DNA of 64,000 bases from Carposina sasakii (GCA_014607495.2 CP053167.1:2108001-2172000); one strand, 5' to 3'; positions 12,380 to 27,900 are shown, counted from the stretch's first letter. A program made the numbers and translations. Notes: generated by a model from the letters alone, not told the origin.

Positions 12380-14013
12380 TAAACAGTATTCAGATAGTGA
12401 CTTTTAAGCCAAGATAGTGACTTTTTTCATAAACTAGTATTTGCAAAATACTTAGTGTTTTGTGTTTTTTTTTTTTGTTATTTGTTTATCCTTAATCATG
12501 GTTTGGATGGATGGATTTTTTTGAAGAATTGTATTTTTTTGTATCATTTCTTTGAATTAAATAAGTTGTATTATTCTTTATAACATAATAATATCCTAGT
12601 TTTATTTTATAACTTGATAAATGTTACGTGTGTACATAGTTCGGATTGGGTATTCTCCCTTGTAGGAAACTAGAGCCAGAGCTCTGGTTCGAGTTTTCTG
12701 CAAGTGAAAATGCCTAATCCTGAATGTATCGTACATTTCTAAGTATCCCTGCATTCCATATTTATTGCCAGTTTCGCGGGGTGAGGTAAGATGGCGACAC
12801 TGAGCTTGCCTTTAAAACTTTTTGTACGTACTATCCTTTTTATCCGCTAGGAGTAAATTTGTTCTGTGCTCGTCGTTCATTCGCTCACTCACTCACTCAC
12901 TTCTTTTATGTGCGCGGCAGTGGGTGGCAGCTTGTGCTAATTTTTTAAAATATTTTATAATTATTTTTTGTTATATGTATAAAGTTTAGTCATGATATAA
13001 ATAAATACAACGAGCCCTAGTTTATTGTGTCATACATATATGTATGTGATTGTGCTATCTGTGTAGTTTAGAGTGGTGTATTCTTTCCAATAGATATCGA
13101 TTTCCCTGCTGCAACTGCACTGACATTCGAAGTAAGCAAGCCCGGACAAAATTATCTATAATCCGCTTATCTAAAATATTCTCAGGTGAAATATTATAAA
13201 AGAAATAGCAATACAAATTATTTCGCTAGTGAAATTTGACACGATTCAAATTGATTCCGAGATATGCGTTGCATGCATGCATGTCATGCACAATTCATGC
13301 ACGTTAGCGTTTGTTCTATTTTGATCAGATTAATTTATTTTGATGATATTTGGTAGGTATTTGTACAAACAATCCTGTAGTCTGCCTCCAACCAATTTGG
13401 TGCCACAAATGTTAATATTACTACTACATTTTTTTTACATATTTATGTAGACATCTACCTAACTGGACCGGGTACGGTAGTATGTATGTCTGTAGATATA
13501 CCTTTGCCCTTTATTCAAGGAGATTGTCTGAAATTAATTCCATATAGGTTATTCCATTGGGGTGTTGCAAAAGGGACAGTTTTTGACTCTGGTGCCTAAC
13601 AGATTTGTGTTCTGCTGGTAACATACAAATTTTTACTTGATGAAAAACCGAGGATAATTAACTGGTAAAGTTGCTAATTCTTTTTTCTCCATTGATCAAT
13701 AGGAGGATTTTTTGGAAATAAATCCCAATGAATCACATTGTAAAAGTGAACACAACCTTAGGTATTATACAGCTTTACATTGCACTTTGCCACCTACTCT
13801 TCTTTTGTACCTTTTGTACTAACAGTTACAAAGACATGATACATGTTGAATATTAATTTACAAAATTTGTTAAACATGTAATTTCTTTCGTGTACAATAA
13901 AATAGAATAATATATCTATCTACAAACATACTAATTGATATATTGCTTTTAAAATTATAACCACCATATTAATATTAGAATCTGCACACAACTAATTTTT
14001 TTCAAATTCTTAG
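12380..14013. other. AT-rich intergenic / upstream region of the TMEM53-like gene
   Basis: Contains a short (tcac)n run near 12885-12900. The acceptor-like ttcttag just before 14014 suggests that an unidentified non-coding first exon lies upstream. Nothing else can be supported. Confidence 0.4.
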
Positions 14014-14019
14014 ATCAAA

Positions 14020-17000
14020 ATGGGTGTTCTTCGCCAAGTGGTCTCACTTGCTGCTACGAATGCTGGACTGGGACGCAATGTTAATGTGAGTATAAATTAT
14101 ATTGGAGTTAAAGTATATATATAATATGTAGAATAGAATTGTTGCCAATCTCTAGATTTGTGCCCCAGGAGCGGCGGTAGGCTCACTTCTTACTAAAATG
14201 GGTGGCCTCGTGTAACATGGATGGGTATTGAAAACTTCTGTTCAAGCTAATTGAAGTAGGTGTGATTCAAGCATATTAACACATGGTATTACAATACTAC
14301 TAAGGCTTCAGAAACTGGGTACCCATTGGCGAAATGTAATCAACCAAATGTGGCCACCAGTGCAAGCCTGTGGTTAGGCCTTGTATGTTAGCTTTTACAT
14401 ACATTATCCCGGCTTAATACGGTGTATTCTATACTTCTTCTCAGCTGTTTTAGAAAGTATCTTCAGGAGTATAGACTGGGACGACTTTGGTCTAAATATA
14501 AATGGTTGTCGTCTTAATCACTTGCGATTCGCTGATGATATTGTTTTGTTCGAAGAACATCCTGACAAACTAGCACTGATGATCGAAAATCTGGCTGCAA
14601 AAAGCATGGAAGTAGGGCTAGAAATGAACGAGAGCAAAACCAAAGTGATGACAAATGCCAAACAAGTGAACATAATTATCAATGGGAATACCTTCGATTA
14701 TGTTACCGAATATGTCTACTTAGGACAAATAATCTCCCCAAGCGATCAAATGACCAAAGAGATAAACAAAAGGATAGCCTATGGTTGGAAGAGATACTGG
14801 TCCTTGAAGGAAGTTATGAAGAGCAATGTACTGGGAACCCATCTCAAACGTAAGACCTTTGATACATGTATCCTACCATGTTTGACCTATGGCTGCGAAA
14901 CCTGGTCCCTAACCAAACTTCACAGGGAAAAACTTTCAAAGTGCCAGCGAGCAATGGAGAGGAGTATGTTGGGAATGAAGTTAAAAGACAAGATCCGCAA
15001 CGACGACATCAGAGCCAAAACAAAAGTTACCAACATACTTACTCGTATTGACCAACAAAAATGGAGGTGGACTGGGCACATGCTAAGAAGCAACATGGAA
15101 AAGTGGAGCAAACGCGTTACAGTTTGGTATCCTAGGGATGGTAGACGCAAAAGGGGACGCCCAATAAGAAGATGGGAGGACGAGATTCACCAAACTCTAG
15201 GGTCATTATGGACACGAGTAGCACTAGACAGAGCCCAATGGAGACAATTGGAGGAGGCCTTTGCCATGAGGCACACTGAGATCAGAGATCTTATATAAAA
15301 ATTTATAATTTAACTGTAATATTTTAAAAAACTGATCTTTGTATTAATAAAGGCTATTTTATTTATTATTTATTTATTTAATACGGTGTATACAGAGCAG
15401 GCACATACATTTTGCTATGTTGTAGTCTGCATTCGGCAGCTGCAGCGATTGAAAAAGGCACCATTTCACCTGCATTTCAGCAACAGCTGACAGGTTGAAG
15501 ATCGGTGACAATTTGCTTATCCTCCTCAGTAAACTCTTTCAACCTGCACAAAAGGTAATGCAGCTGATGTATTCTAGTGAAGAGGTATTGATAACGGCAG
15601 TACTTTCCAGCCGTCCTGCCGTCAGCTGCTGTCCTGTGCGCCAGTGGCCATGTTTGGCTTCGACCGCGGAGCCCACACCCAGGACATCACCAAAAACATC
15701 CAGTACATCAGCAACGAGAAGACCAAGCTGACTGCCGACCCGAAAACTATGAAGTAAGTAACCATAATTGTTTAGGAAGGGGCTGGGCCAAGAAAATTAA
15801 ATGTTTAGGACTTTAGGGTACGGCCACTATTAATTGGATAGGTCAGTTTGTCACATGCAAAAATTCACTTGTCGAGCGAGAGGTCGGCGCCGCGGTGGTT
15901 GGGCAACAGCCACTAGCTTGGACAAAGCACACGGGGCCCGCGTCCGGCGAGGAAAAAGGATAGGACGATTAAAAGAGGGAGAAACAAAATTATAGTTTTA
16001 ACAATGATGTTAGATTTAACTCACACCTGTTTTTATTTTACCCATAGTCATCAATTACACTGGACAGGCGAACCCTTATAAACGCTTCTTATAACCACTG
16101 GCAGACATGGAGTGGTGCTATAATAATAATGCCTTTATTTGCATTAAACATGGTATGTTACAGGTGGTAATAATACCATTAAGAAAGTGCACATGTTTAA
16201 CAATAATATATTGCATGCAAATCCTTGATATTTGGGTAAGAAGTTACAAAATTGCAAATGTCAAAAATTTATTATGAATCATTATGCCAGAATAAGCCAA
16301 ATTTAGTAACATGATGAATGTATGAATATTATAATTTTACCCATTAGGTACATACTGTTGCATTTTTTTTTTCAAGAAATTCCTGGATTATTCTCAGCAG
16401 AATTAGAATTAATGTGCCGTGACTCAAATTTTGCCCCACCAAGCCGGCACACGCAGGATTTGTCCCATTAGGATCGGTTTTATACATGGTGTCCCAAAAT
16501 ATAACGATAAACCGAAGCGGGACGACAGTCAGGATGGGTGGTGGTAAACATTACAAAAATCCTAGAATATAGAGGCATTTCTAAATATTGTTCTGACGAC
16601 GTTTCGGTTTATGGGTAGTGGGTTAAATGAAAGTAAAAATCTTCTTAGGAAATTATTGGTGGAGCTGATTGTATCTGCGAATCATCCAGTCGCGATTCAC
16701 CGAGGGAAAAAATGTATGTAGTCGAATTCGAAACATCGTTGAACGTTTACCATATTCGTTTGCTATTTACAAAGTTAAAATGTTCCCTACAAAACCAGCG
16801 ATGTGCTAAACATTGACAGCAGTTTGAACACATCGTTATCTAGCTTTGTCGAAAACGAGACAGGTAGACATACAGCCATGTGATTTATCATACCAGTAGG
16901 TACTTGAATACCTTGGTTTATATTTTTCATGATGAAAAAATTCAGCTGATAAAGTCTAATGGCCATAGATAAAATCATTATTTATCATTGATGACACCAA

Positions 17001-20000
17001 TTGAGAATACATAGTATGTCCTCTAAGTATTAATAATGCCAATAATATATTCTGTGGGACTACGGTCGCCTGTATTGATGTGGCGCTTCACTATAAATAC
17101 ATCAGCTGCGTCTCCTTCCGTGCATGTCGACTGGAATTTAGGGTCGTTCTCTCATACGATGAGCTAGCAACTTGTCATCGATTTTTAGGGTTAAGTCCAA
17201 AGGAATTCTAGTTCGGAAATCCTTTTTTTGGCACACTATTTGTGTAGATTTTTCTCTCTAGCTATCTACCATAACGCTGCTTTAATAGTAGAGATTCTAA
17301 ATATAGAGCAGAGCTGCAAATTGATCCCAATGCTCAATAACGTACTGTCCCGTTACTCGACTAAGTGATATCTTGTTGGTTAAGTAGCAATGCGCCTGCG
17401 CCAGCCGATAGGTAATGTAATGACCTTAGTATCTTCTTAGTAACCAGGAATAATGTTATTCCTGGTTACTAAGAAGATATACAGGAGGTTTTTTCGTTTC
17501 CGCTCTTTACAAATAGTGCGTACTCTATACATCAAATAAAGTAAGTTTTTGCCAAAAAAATATTGCTGGGAAACGATGTTAATTAAAAAAAAAAATCTTG
17601 ATCGGGCGATTTTTGTAGTATCCAGTGTTTGTGTTAGTTTTCTTATAGCCAGATTTTAATTATTTTTCGTGAAAAAATGTTACACGTGTCTATGTGCATT
17701 TATGCAAAAAACACAGTCTATTTACTCAAATTTGGACCCTAATATCTTGGGAAGTCACTTCTCAGGTATGCTTTCATGGAGAAAAAAGTTCGTGATGATT
17801 AGATTTCGTAGTATTCGGGTACGTTGACGACTAAAAACACCCTGTCTTATGTACCAACTTTATATGTGTTAAACAATTACAAGCTGTTGTCCGCGACTCC
17901 TTTTGGCTCGAAATACAGGAAAATAACATTAATATATAAAGGTTTTTTCCGGGATAAAAGTACATAGTCTTTATGTGATGTACATGACCTGTTTACAAAG
18001 TTTCATGAAAAGCCGTGCAGCTGTTTAATCGAATACACCCAATGACTGCATGTACTTAATTATACTGTATAGATAGGTTATATGTAAGTAAAATAAGTAA
18101 AAGTACATACCTTTCTTTATTTTCTATACATGTCGGGCTATTTTTGGTTCAATTAACAGCAGCAAGTAACCAGTTTCAATGTATGTACATATTTACTTTG
18201 TTGCTACCAAGATAAGGTCGACTATATGTTTGTTTACATACATATTATAATAGGCAGTGAGATTACATAACGATGTTAGATGCGTTTAATGTAGTGAGTG
18301 ACTCATTAAAATGTCAACAGGGCTAGACGACTAGCGAATGTCTGAACTTTATGCTGTGCTCAGGCAAAATATTCGTCGTCAGTCTATTGCAGTCCACTGT
18401 TGGACGTAGGCCTCCCCCCAGAGCACGTCACGATCTGGCCGGAGGGCGTCCCGCTACGCTTGCCGAGGCGCCGAGTCCAAATACAGGATGATTTTTGGTC
18501 GTCAACGTTCCCGAAAACTACGGAATCTCCTCATCATCACGGTCATTTTTCTCCATGGAAGCATACCTGGGAAGTGTCTGGTTTCCAAAATATTAGGGTC
18601 CAAAGTTGAGTAAATAGATTGCGTTTTTCTAAAAATAATTAATATCTGTCTATAAAAAAACTAACATAAACACTAGATACTATAAATTTCGCACGATCAA
18701 GGAATTTAAAATTTAAAAAAAAAAATTGGCATAAACTTACTTTATTTCATGTATAGAATACGTACCCTTCGTTAAAGGTGGCCACAAAAAAAACATCCTG
18801 TATAGTATAGTTTGTATATCAGTATGATCACTGACAAGTATTGTCTTAGAAAATGCCCGAGTTTCTGCTATCTATGTACTAATTAATACATAGTAGTTAT
18901 ATGCTGATTATACCTAAGTCAGTGCCCTTCCATTGTTTAACTGTAGACAAAGTTCAAGTTTATGATGGCAAATGTAAATAATAATAATTTCTCACTGGAC
19001 ATGGTAATTTTAAGAGTAAACTATACACCTTTAAATTAGTTCCAACACCTTACTGTGACTGTTCATTCGCCAACAATTGTCCCGTACAACAAACTTCCCA
19101 TCACATTCTTTGGGAATGTGGACTTTAATGTGTTGATGCCCGCAATCAAATGTTAAATTCTATTGAATCTGTCTCCAGACCGATTTCATTATGACCTTAT
19201 CTCATCTAAGCACAATTTCCGTGCCTTCAAAGAATTTTGTCACGCTTATTATTGTCATAATAACTCATAGGTAACATAAAGTAGCCGTTATGTTGTAATT
19301 GTAATAATATTGTCAGTCAGTGCTTAATGTTATATTAAGGATACCTATCTTCATACTTCACATTCTGTTTTTCTATTAGTTTTAATGCTTTATAATCGCT
19401 AGTTAGGTCCCCGGGATTTTCTATGCTATGTTATGCATTTTTCTGGTCGCCTCTGTTGATCCTGGCTCACAGGAGTTGCAGAGACGGGAATTAGTGGTGG
19501 GCCAATCCCGGTATCCATCTAAAATAAAATAAAAAAATGTAAATAATGTGATCTGGCATACGGGACATTATGAGAATCCTGATAAACTATCACACTTGCG
19601 GCCAGATGCAGAAAGTAGGTAATCAGGCCACACGCATGGCTGGTTTTTATCGTATTTATTTTTAAGAAACATCAACATAACAGACAAGGTTATTATTTCT
19701 TTTGTTCTATTCTCATTTAATGAAGGCCCTCTCGGTACGTTTTCCTTTTATATTTAATATGTCTCTCGGTCTCGCCTCTCCGTCTTTTCTGTTTCGGTGC
19801 CGGCATCATCATCTTCCTGCCTCTATTCCATTATTTATGGAGTCTACGCAATATGGTTTCTTTCGAAACTCACATTGCCAAAGATTTGCCTTTTTTACGT
19901 GCCGTCATTTGAACGCAAAAACGGTGCCGACATGTCCAAAGTCCCTTCACGGCCGCTATCGGCACCGATATCTAACGAAACAAAAGCTTAACACGTTCGC

Positions 20001-21940
20001 TGTCTGCAGATTTTCATAGCTTGCCGGCAGCAGTGGGGCAAGCTCGAACCTCTCGATCGTCCGTAACGCTATCATCACACTGTCATAGCTCATAGATTTT
20101 GTTAGCGAGTCGAAAGCGTTACAGTGCATAAAAAGGTTCATGCTTGTCGTACAGTTCAACGCCTACTGCCAGGAAAGCAAATAAGCGTCAATCTGTCGGT
20201 GACACCTCTAGAAAACCAAGCTAAATTCTTACGGGAACAAGAACCTTTACGCGGATGAAGCCGTGGACGGCCCCTAGTACAAACTTGCACGGCTTTGTCC
20301 CCAAAAGCGGCTTGTGATTTGTTAATCGTTAGATAGATTGATTATATTTTTTCTTCCACTAAACTATTGGACATCCGAGACAAAGTCTTGAATAAAAAAT
20401 CTTTTGACGAATTTTGTGCTCTGGTTTTTCGTTTAAGTTAATTTGTTTAGCATATTAATTACGTAACCTTTACTATTCAATCAGTTGACCTGTTACAAAA
20501 TAATCTATTGTTCAACCAATATGGGTAATGAGTTGAGTGACTGTTATTTTAGGTATCTATCTGGTCACCTATTTGTTTTCTATTTGACCCTTTTCATTGG
20601 ATAGTGGGTTATTTATCATTATTGTGTTAAATACAAGTTTATTTCTTTTGTAAATTGCTGTATTTAAATAAGCTCCTAAGTATATATCGAACATCTATAG
20701 TTTTGTAGAAATGTTATTGAATAGGGATGGCATTGCTCTTGCCGGTTAAAAAAGTTTTGCCGATAACTATGTGACTATGTCCTTTGTTGAAATGTTGTAT
20801 TTGTGCCCAAACCGGTGTTAGGCTCAGCCCTTACTTGGGAGTGTGCACACTTCAAAACTCTTTAGGTAATGAGATAGGTGCTCGTATGTATGCCTCAACA
20901 TACGTAGGTATATCCACTATTGTGTGAAAAGAGACCATTGTCAGGACGAAGTCCGGTCCTTTTCCGATAACCTAGGCCTATTAATCTTCGTTAATATCGC
21001 ACTCGCAGCACACAGACGAAGTCGCGGAGCGATCTTATACAGGTTGTTACAGAAGGGGTATGTTAAGCTAAAGGCTATGAATGAATACTCGTATAGCCCA
21101 CTAATAAAGAACCTATTGACAAAATTTGAGATTTTAAATCATATGTTAATTTATGTAAGGAGTTTATGTAGTATGGAGGAAATTGCCCTTTTCAAAAGTT
21201 CGTATTGATGACACACAAGTCTTTGTGATTATTTTCGTTAACATTCAGCCGATAATGTACCTTTACGCGCAAATTTTAATCGCGGACTGGAGTTTGAACC
21301 CTGAAGCTTTGTTTCATTGCGACTCTTTGTGAAGGGAATATGGAATTTTCCCAATGCAACGAAAGTTCGTCAGTTCGTCCCACGTGCGAGAAGCGTGTTT
21401 CATTGAGTGGGCCGGCCATGCGGCGGTCGCGTGCCGCCGGCGTTTTGCGACATGCTAGTCGACTCCTGCGACTTTGCATAAATAATCACTTTATTTTAAC
21501 CTGTTGGCTGGAAGAAGTCTCTGTTAGAGAATAAGCTTGCCGTTGTATATCGTTGTATATGTATATCACTACATATTACCTGCATAAAACAAAGTTGCTT
21601 CTGGCTGTCTGTCCCTATGTATGTTTAGATCTTTAAAACTATGCAACGGGTTTGATGCGGTTTTTTTTTAAATGGATTCATGAGGAAGGTTTATATGTGT
21701 AACTACTGACCCGCCCCGGTTTCGCACGGGTGCAATGCCTCACGCGGACGAAGTCAAAGAACGACTCATGTCCAAATTGTTATTGAAAATTTAAAATGGT
21801 TGTAAACTCTTACCCTAGGCATTAGAGGCTGTTATCTTGAGATAGGCTTCACATGCCTTCAAAAAACGTTTATTACATTGAAAAAGAGAGTGACTAGCCC
21901 TCGTAGTTATTCTTAGTAACTTTTCCCTTGAGGGCACTTG

Positions 21941-21974
<34 letters not shown>

Positions 21975-24900
21975 GGTACTTTATTTTTTTAACATTAAGG
22001 ATAAACCACTTGTTGTTATTATCACAGCCGTGTGTTTTGTTTACTTGTAAACTTTTCTCGTTATTTTTCTCAAAATCTTTACTTATAGAAAAAATTGCTA
22101 CAGAGTATAAAACAGTAATAAATGAGTAATATGTATGTAAGGTCATTGAACTCATATAGGTATAAAATAAACCGAGGTGTTATACTTACATTCTGCACTT
22201 ATAATACTCGTAGAGTTCGTTTCATAAAAGATGCGAGATTTTGGAACGAACTATCTATTGTATGCAGTTGACACAGATAATGTAGTCATGCACATTCAAC
22301 AATAAATAAATGCAGGTAAACATGTGGGGTACGTGCCCGAGATAACACTTAATGAAATTAAAATCAATCGAGTTTACACATTTAAATATCTTGGGCACAT
22401 CATTACTGACGACCTTAAAGACAATCAAGATATTGAAAGGGAGCGTAGGGCTTTAGCGGTCAGAGGTAACATGTTGATTCGTAGATTTTCCCGTTGTAGT
22501 GAGGAGGCCAAACTCTCGCTCTTCAAAGCTTATTGCCAGTGCTTCTACACGGGAAATCTATGGGTCAACTACACCAAAAAGCCGCTGGAGACCCTTCGCG
22601 TACAATATAATAATATATTTAGGATGATGTTGGGGCTGCCTCGTTTCTGTAGTGCGTCAGGGATGTTTGCTGAGTATCAAATTGATGGATTCCATGCAAT
22701 CATACGCAAAAAAACAGCCTCCCTGATACGCAGAGTTCGGGCCAGTCCAAACAGCATCCTGGAGACTGTTGCGGATAGGTATGACTCGCCAATGTGGCGG
22801 TGTTTCGTGCGAGGGGTGATCAGCTAGTCTGCGACTATTGTTCTCCTCTTGGACGGGAGACCTGCCGGGGCGTGTTGTGCCTGTCCGCAATAGTCTTCCT
22901 ATATTGTAGCTGTGCATTATTATTCTCCTATTTAATTAAATTTTATTTTTATTATTACTAACACCAACATGATTGTATTTTCACTAACCCCAATATGGAT
23001 CTTCGGTCTGAAATAAATTATTTTTATTTTTTTTATTTTTTTATTTATTTTAATATACGAACAGAGTAAAAAACTAAAGCCAAGTTTATTCGACTTTGAC
23101 CACGCTCCAGACGTCTTGTAAATAATGGCACGTTCATGATGTCGTTTATTTATATTTATATGGTGCGATGTTTCCGAGATAAGATTTCGTGGAATATTTT
23201 CTTTCTTGAATCCACCGTTATGAAAGTTTTCATTAGATAAAACATTTTAGCTTATTACAAGTCCACTGCTGGACATAGACCTCCTCCAGGGTACGCCACA
23301 TTCCGCCATAAGGCTACTGCCATAGAGGGGATTTTAAGGGCAGGCGGGTTGGTGCCCGCAGTGTATGTGAATTTTGGACTATGTTGTCAACACGGGCGGC
23401 GCTGCTGCCCATCTCCCATTAAACCCTTAACCACCTCTACTATACCTATGGGCAGATATGGGCTCGTGCCATTCTACTCTCTATAATACCTTACCGGTAT
23501 TATAGGTCAAATGAAATGTCTATTTGTTAACAAAACATGTATCCACAGACTAAACAAGCCGATCGAGAAGCCACTCTGCATAATGATCAACTGGCTGCTG
23601 GCCAGGCAGAAGCACGTGATGAAATACGCCACGATTTACCTCGAGCAGGGCTTCGACGTGGTCTCCGTATCGTGCACCCCGTGGCAACTCATGTGGCCAC
23701 TGAAGGGGACACAGGTATTTATATTTTTATTTGGTACTAGTGGACGCCCCCGACTCCGTCCGCGTGGACTGCGGAAAAAACAAAATGTCGAAATTATTCG
23801 AGATAAAAACATTTTCCCGAGATAAAAAGTAGCCTATATGTTAAGTGGGGCCTGTCACAATATATTCCTGAAAACTGCATCAAAATCGGTTCAGCCGTTT
23901 ATGAGATTAGCGTGCAGAAACATCAATCCATTACAATTATATTAAGGCAATAATAACAACAATATAGTGACATACAGCTAAATTAAGGTCTCCACAAGTA
24001 CGCCACAAAATATTACGTAAGACCCAACACACAATTACTAATTGATTCGACTTACTAATTACTAATTTAGCAAAATAGTTTCTTATGTACTTATTCGCTC
24101 CCGGCTAGGTACATCACATATAATTAATGATAATTAAAACACAAAACTATTTGAAAAAGAATCCAGGTATGGCCCGTCTTATTATCCCGCCACAGCACTT
24201 GTATTAAACAGATCTATGTCCAAAGTCTTACTAGTTGAATTGAAATTATTACTAGCTCGCCATATTGCTATTTAACACATTCGTTGCCGGCACACTTTCT
24301 AAGGGTACCGATCAGTGCCGTAAATAGCCTTTTCTTCGCCCTGTGCAAGCTTCTATAACTGCGCCCTATTTAGTCCTGTCTGGTCTGGCCAAGAGGCCAT
24401 TCTTGCGCCCCCCAGAGTCTACGTCTTGTGCCTGGGCACCGCGGGCACCGCCCTGTTTACGGCACTGGTACCGATATCAGGTCAACGCCTATTTCCAGGA
24501 CGCAAATAAGCATCAGCGGCACCTCAAGAAAACCTATAAGACGCAAATAATGTAGTCGCCGGCAGTGATTGGTCCACCAAATCATTTACGCCACTGCAAC
24601 TCCTGTAAGCCAGGATCGACAGAGGCGACCAGAAAAATGCAAACAAAGCATTTTTTTTTTCCACACACAACACATTAACCTAGTCCCACATTAAGATCCC
24701 TAAGGTCTTGTGTCGTGGGTACTAAGCAACGGTATATAAATACATATATAAGTATAGAAACATCCATGACTCGGAATCAAACATCAATATTCATCATATC
24801 AATGTTTGCACCTACCGGGATTCGAACCCAAGACCTATGGCGTCGCAGGCAGGGTCACTACCTACTAGACCAAGCGGCTTAAGTATTAAGGGCATAAGCA

Positions 24901-27900
24901 ACTATGAAGTATTAAAACAAATAAAAATAGTAGGTATTGCTATTGTTACAGACAGATAGACGCACTATTGGTAACAGATGTTAATGCTTATCGCCTGAGG
25001 GAATTCCCAAGTCCCTTTATGCACAGAAAGAGATTTTTATATATACGAATATGCTCTGGGAACTTCTTTATGATCTTGCAGTTTTGGCTTCCTCGTTTCG
25101 GTAGTCAACAAAGTCAACCTCACCTGCCCGTGGTGCACCCAGCTATTTAACGGACGAGGCTCTGACGCTAAACATTTTCCATTGGTTTCGTTACTGGTAG
25201 CTAGATTGTTGAATTTGTGCCCGAAAAGCGGCGGTAGGCTCACCCCTTACCACGTATCTCAATAGGCTAACTGGTGAAAAGTGAGTGTGTAAATTGCACC
25301 CTTCTGCCCAACCACTTTGCATCCCCCAAAGGGCGTGACTAGCGTTGCCGCTCGATAGTCCACTATCGATAGTCGGGCAAAAACAATAGTATCGATAGTC
25401 CCGATAGTATCGATTATTAATACAATAGCCATGACCGATACTATCGATAGTAATGTCAATATTGAGCTTCAATACTATCGATAGTATTGCTGTGTGTCAA
25501 TAGTATTGTCCCTCACGGGGCTATCGATACTATCGATAGGCCTATCGATATTATAGATGATTTTCGAGGTCAACTATCGATAGTCAAACTATCGATAATT
25601 CAACACTAGGCGTGACTTTATGTATTTATGATTTTTTCCGAGCCATGAATGTTTCTATTATTTCTGTACCGTTTCTTAGTATCGACACAAGACCTTAGGG
25701 ATTTTAGTGTGGGTCTGGGGTTGTAAATATTGTTAATATATGACTTAACAAAAGTTTGAACGCTTTTAGCTGGTAGCCCTCGACGTGATAAACTTCCTGA
25801 CGGCGAACGAGAACGATCATCCGCTGGTAGTGCACGGTTTCTCTGTTGGAGGGTACATCATGGGAGAGGTCTACGCGCAGGTCATGAAGAATAGGGACCT
25901 GTAAGTATTATTTGCTCAGTTACATCATAAATTAATATGTGTCGTGTGCTGATGCGGAGCTTCACTGGAATACATCAGCTACATAGAATATTAGGCCCCC
26001 ATATTAAAAAAGCAATAGCAAAGCGGAAGCAGCGCGATCGCGATAATCTCGAGTGTGTGCGTGCGCGCAACGAGCGCTCGGCGTCCTCCCGCGCCCCGCA
26101 CCTCGTCCAAGCACACACACTCTCAATTATAGCGATCGCGCGGCTTCGGCTTTGCTATTGCTTGTTATTTTCACTCTATTCTTAGGCATATGGCATATTT
26201 TTAAAACCGTAATGTTATATATGAAAACTCTAAAATGTGATAATATTTCTCGATTTGGCATTATCAGCTGCATCTCTTTCTATGCATGTCGTAAGATTGG
26301 ACTCTGGCATTCCCTTAGGCTATAAGCTAGCAACTTGTCACTGATCACTTACACTGTCACGCGGCTGTGGGATCTCCTCTATGATCCTGCAGCTCTGGCA
26401 CCCCATGTTTATTGGTCATGTCCACCATTCCCGCAGTTACCAGCCAGCGCTGGACCGCGTGGTGGCCCAGGTGTGGGACTCGGCAGCAGACATCTCGGAG
26501 ATCACCATCGGCGTGCCGGCCGCCGTGTTCCCCAAGAACAAGATCATGCAGAAGACGCTGAGGACTTATATGGAGTGAGTATACGAGGGATAAGTGGGAG
26601 CAGCGCCTCCCGTGTTGACAACATAGTCCAAAATACAAACTGCGGTCACCAACCCGCCTGCCCAGCGTGGTGACTATGGGCAAATACCCCCCATGGCAGT
26701 CTTGTGGCGTGCCCTTGGGGAGGCCTACGTCCAGCAGTGGACTGCAAAAGGCTGATTCTGATGATGATGATGATACGAAGGATGGGGTTAGCCTTAGATG
26801 AAACTCTTAGGGCTGATTTTTCCAAAGGCCAGATAGCCTATTTTGTCAAATTCAAAATCATTTATTCGACATGAAAGCATTAACACTTGTTTGTCGATTG
26901 TCTAATTATATGTTAACGAAGAATACGTACTCTATACATTAAATAAAGTAAATTTATACAAAAAAAAAAATGCTGGGAAACGATGTAAATTTTTTAAAAT
27001 ATTTTTTTTAGTTACTTGATTGGGCAAAATTTATAGTGTCCAGTGTTTTTGTTAGTTTTTTTTATAGACAGATATTAATTATTTCTTTTGAAAAAATCTT
27101 GCTACGCGCGTCTATGTGCATTTACGCAGAAAAACTCACTATTTACTCAACTTTAGACCCTAATATCTTGGGAACCAGATACTTCCCAGATATGCTTCCA
27201 TGGAGTAAAATGATCGTGATGATAAGGAGATTCCGTAGTATTCGGGAATGTTGACGACCAAAACACACCTGTATAGATTCAGTTGTGCCGCTTTTTAAAA
27301 ACATTTCACTATAACTCGCAGTAGCGGAACCAAATCAATGTGATAGTAAATATTGAGAATATGTGTCGGGACGAGCGTTTGGCGAACCGCGCCCCGCCCT
27401 TCGCCCCGCACACGCTCTCAATTTCCACTATAGCATAGCTTACACTTACTACTTCAATTTAGGTAATATAAAAACCCTACCGAATCTACTCAATTCCACT
27501 CGTACTATTAAAAAAACCCCGGTTTAACCATAATCTTCCCCCAGATACCACATGAAAACGTTCCACGAGGCGGCCACCGCGCACTACATCCGTTCATCGC
27601 AGCTTTTCCACACGACGTTGTGTCGTGCGCCCGCGCTGTTTCTACTGTCCCGATCCGATCCCGTCGGTGCTGAGAGAAGCAATCGCAGTGTTTACGATAG
27701 CTGGGTGCAGATGGGCATCGAGGTATGTTACATGCTTACAACTGGTCAAGGTTCTACGACAGATGGGCATCGAGGTATGTTACATGCTTACAACTGGTCA
27801 AGGTTCTACGACAGATGGGCATCGAGGTATATTACATACTTGCAACTGGTCAAGGTTCTACGACAGATGGGCATCGAGGTATGTTACATGCTTACAACTG

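Noticed and set aside
14381..14440. ATG at 14381 as the LINE start codon
   Set aside because: It lies in host sequence left of the 14-bp target duplication; the element is 5'-truncated and the fusion is fortuitous.
19702..20159. Overlapping 64-105 codon ORFs on both strands
   Set aside because: Low-complexity, no domain, and inside decayed MITE fragments in an intron.
24810..24881. Possible tRNA gene from the GGTTCGAATCC box
   Set aside because: No acceptor stem or complete cloverleaf, and it is fused to a SINE body with another copy nearby.
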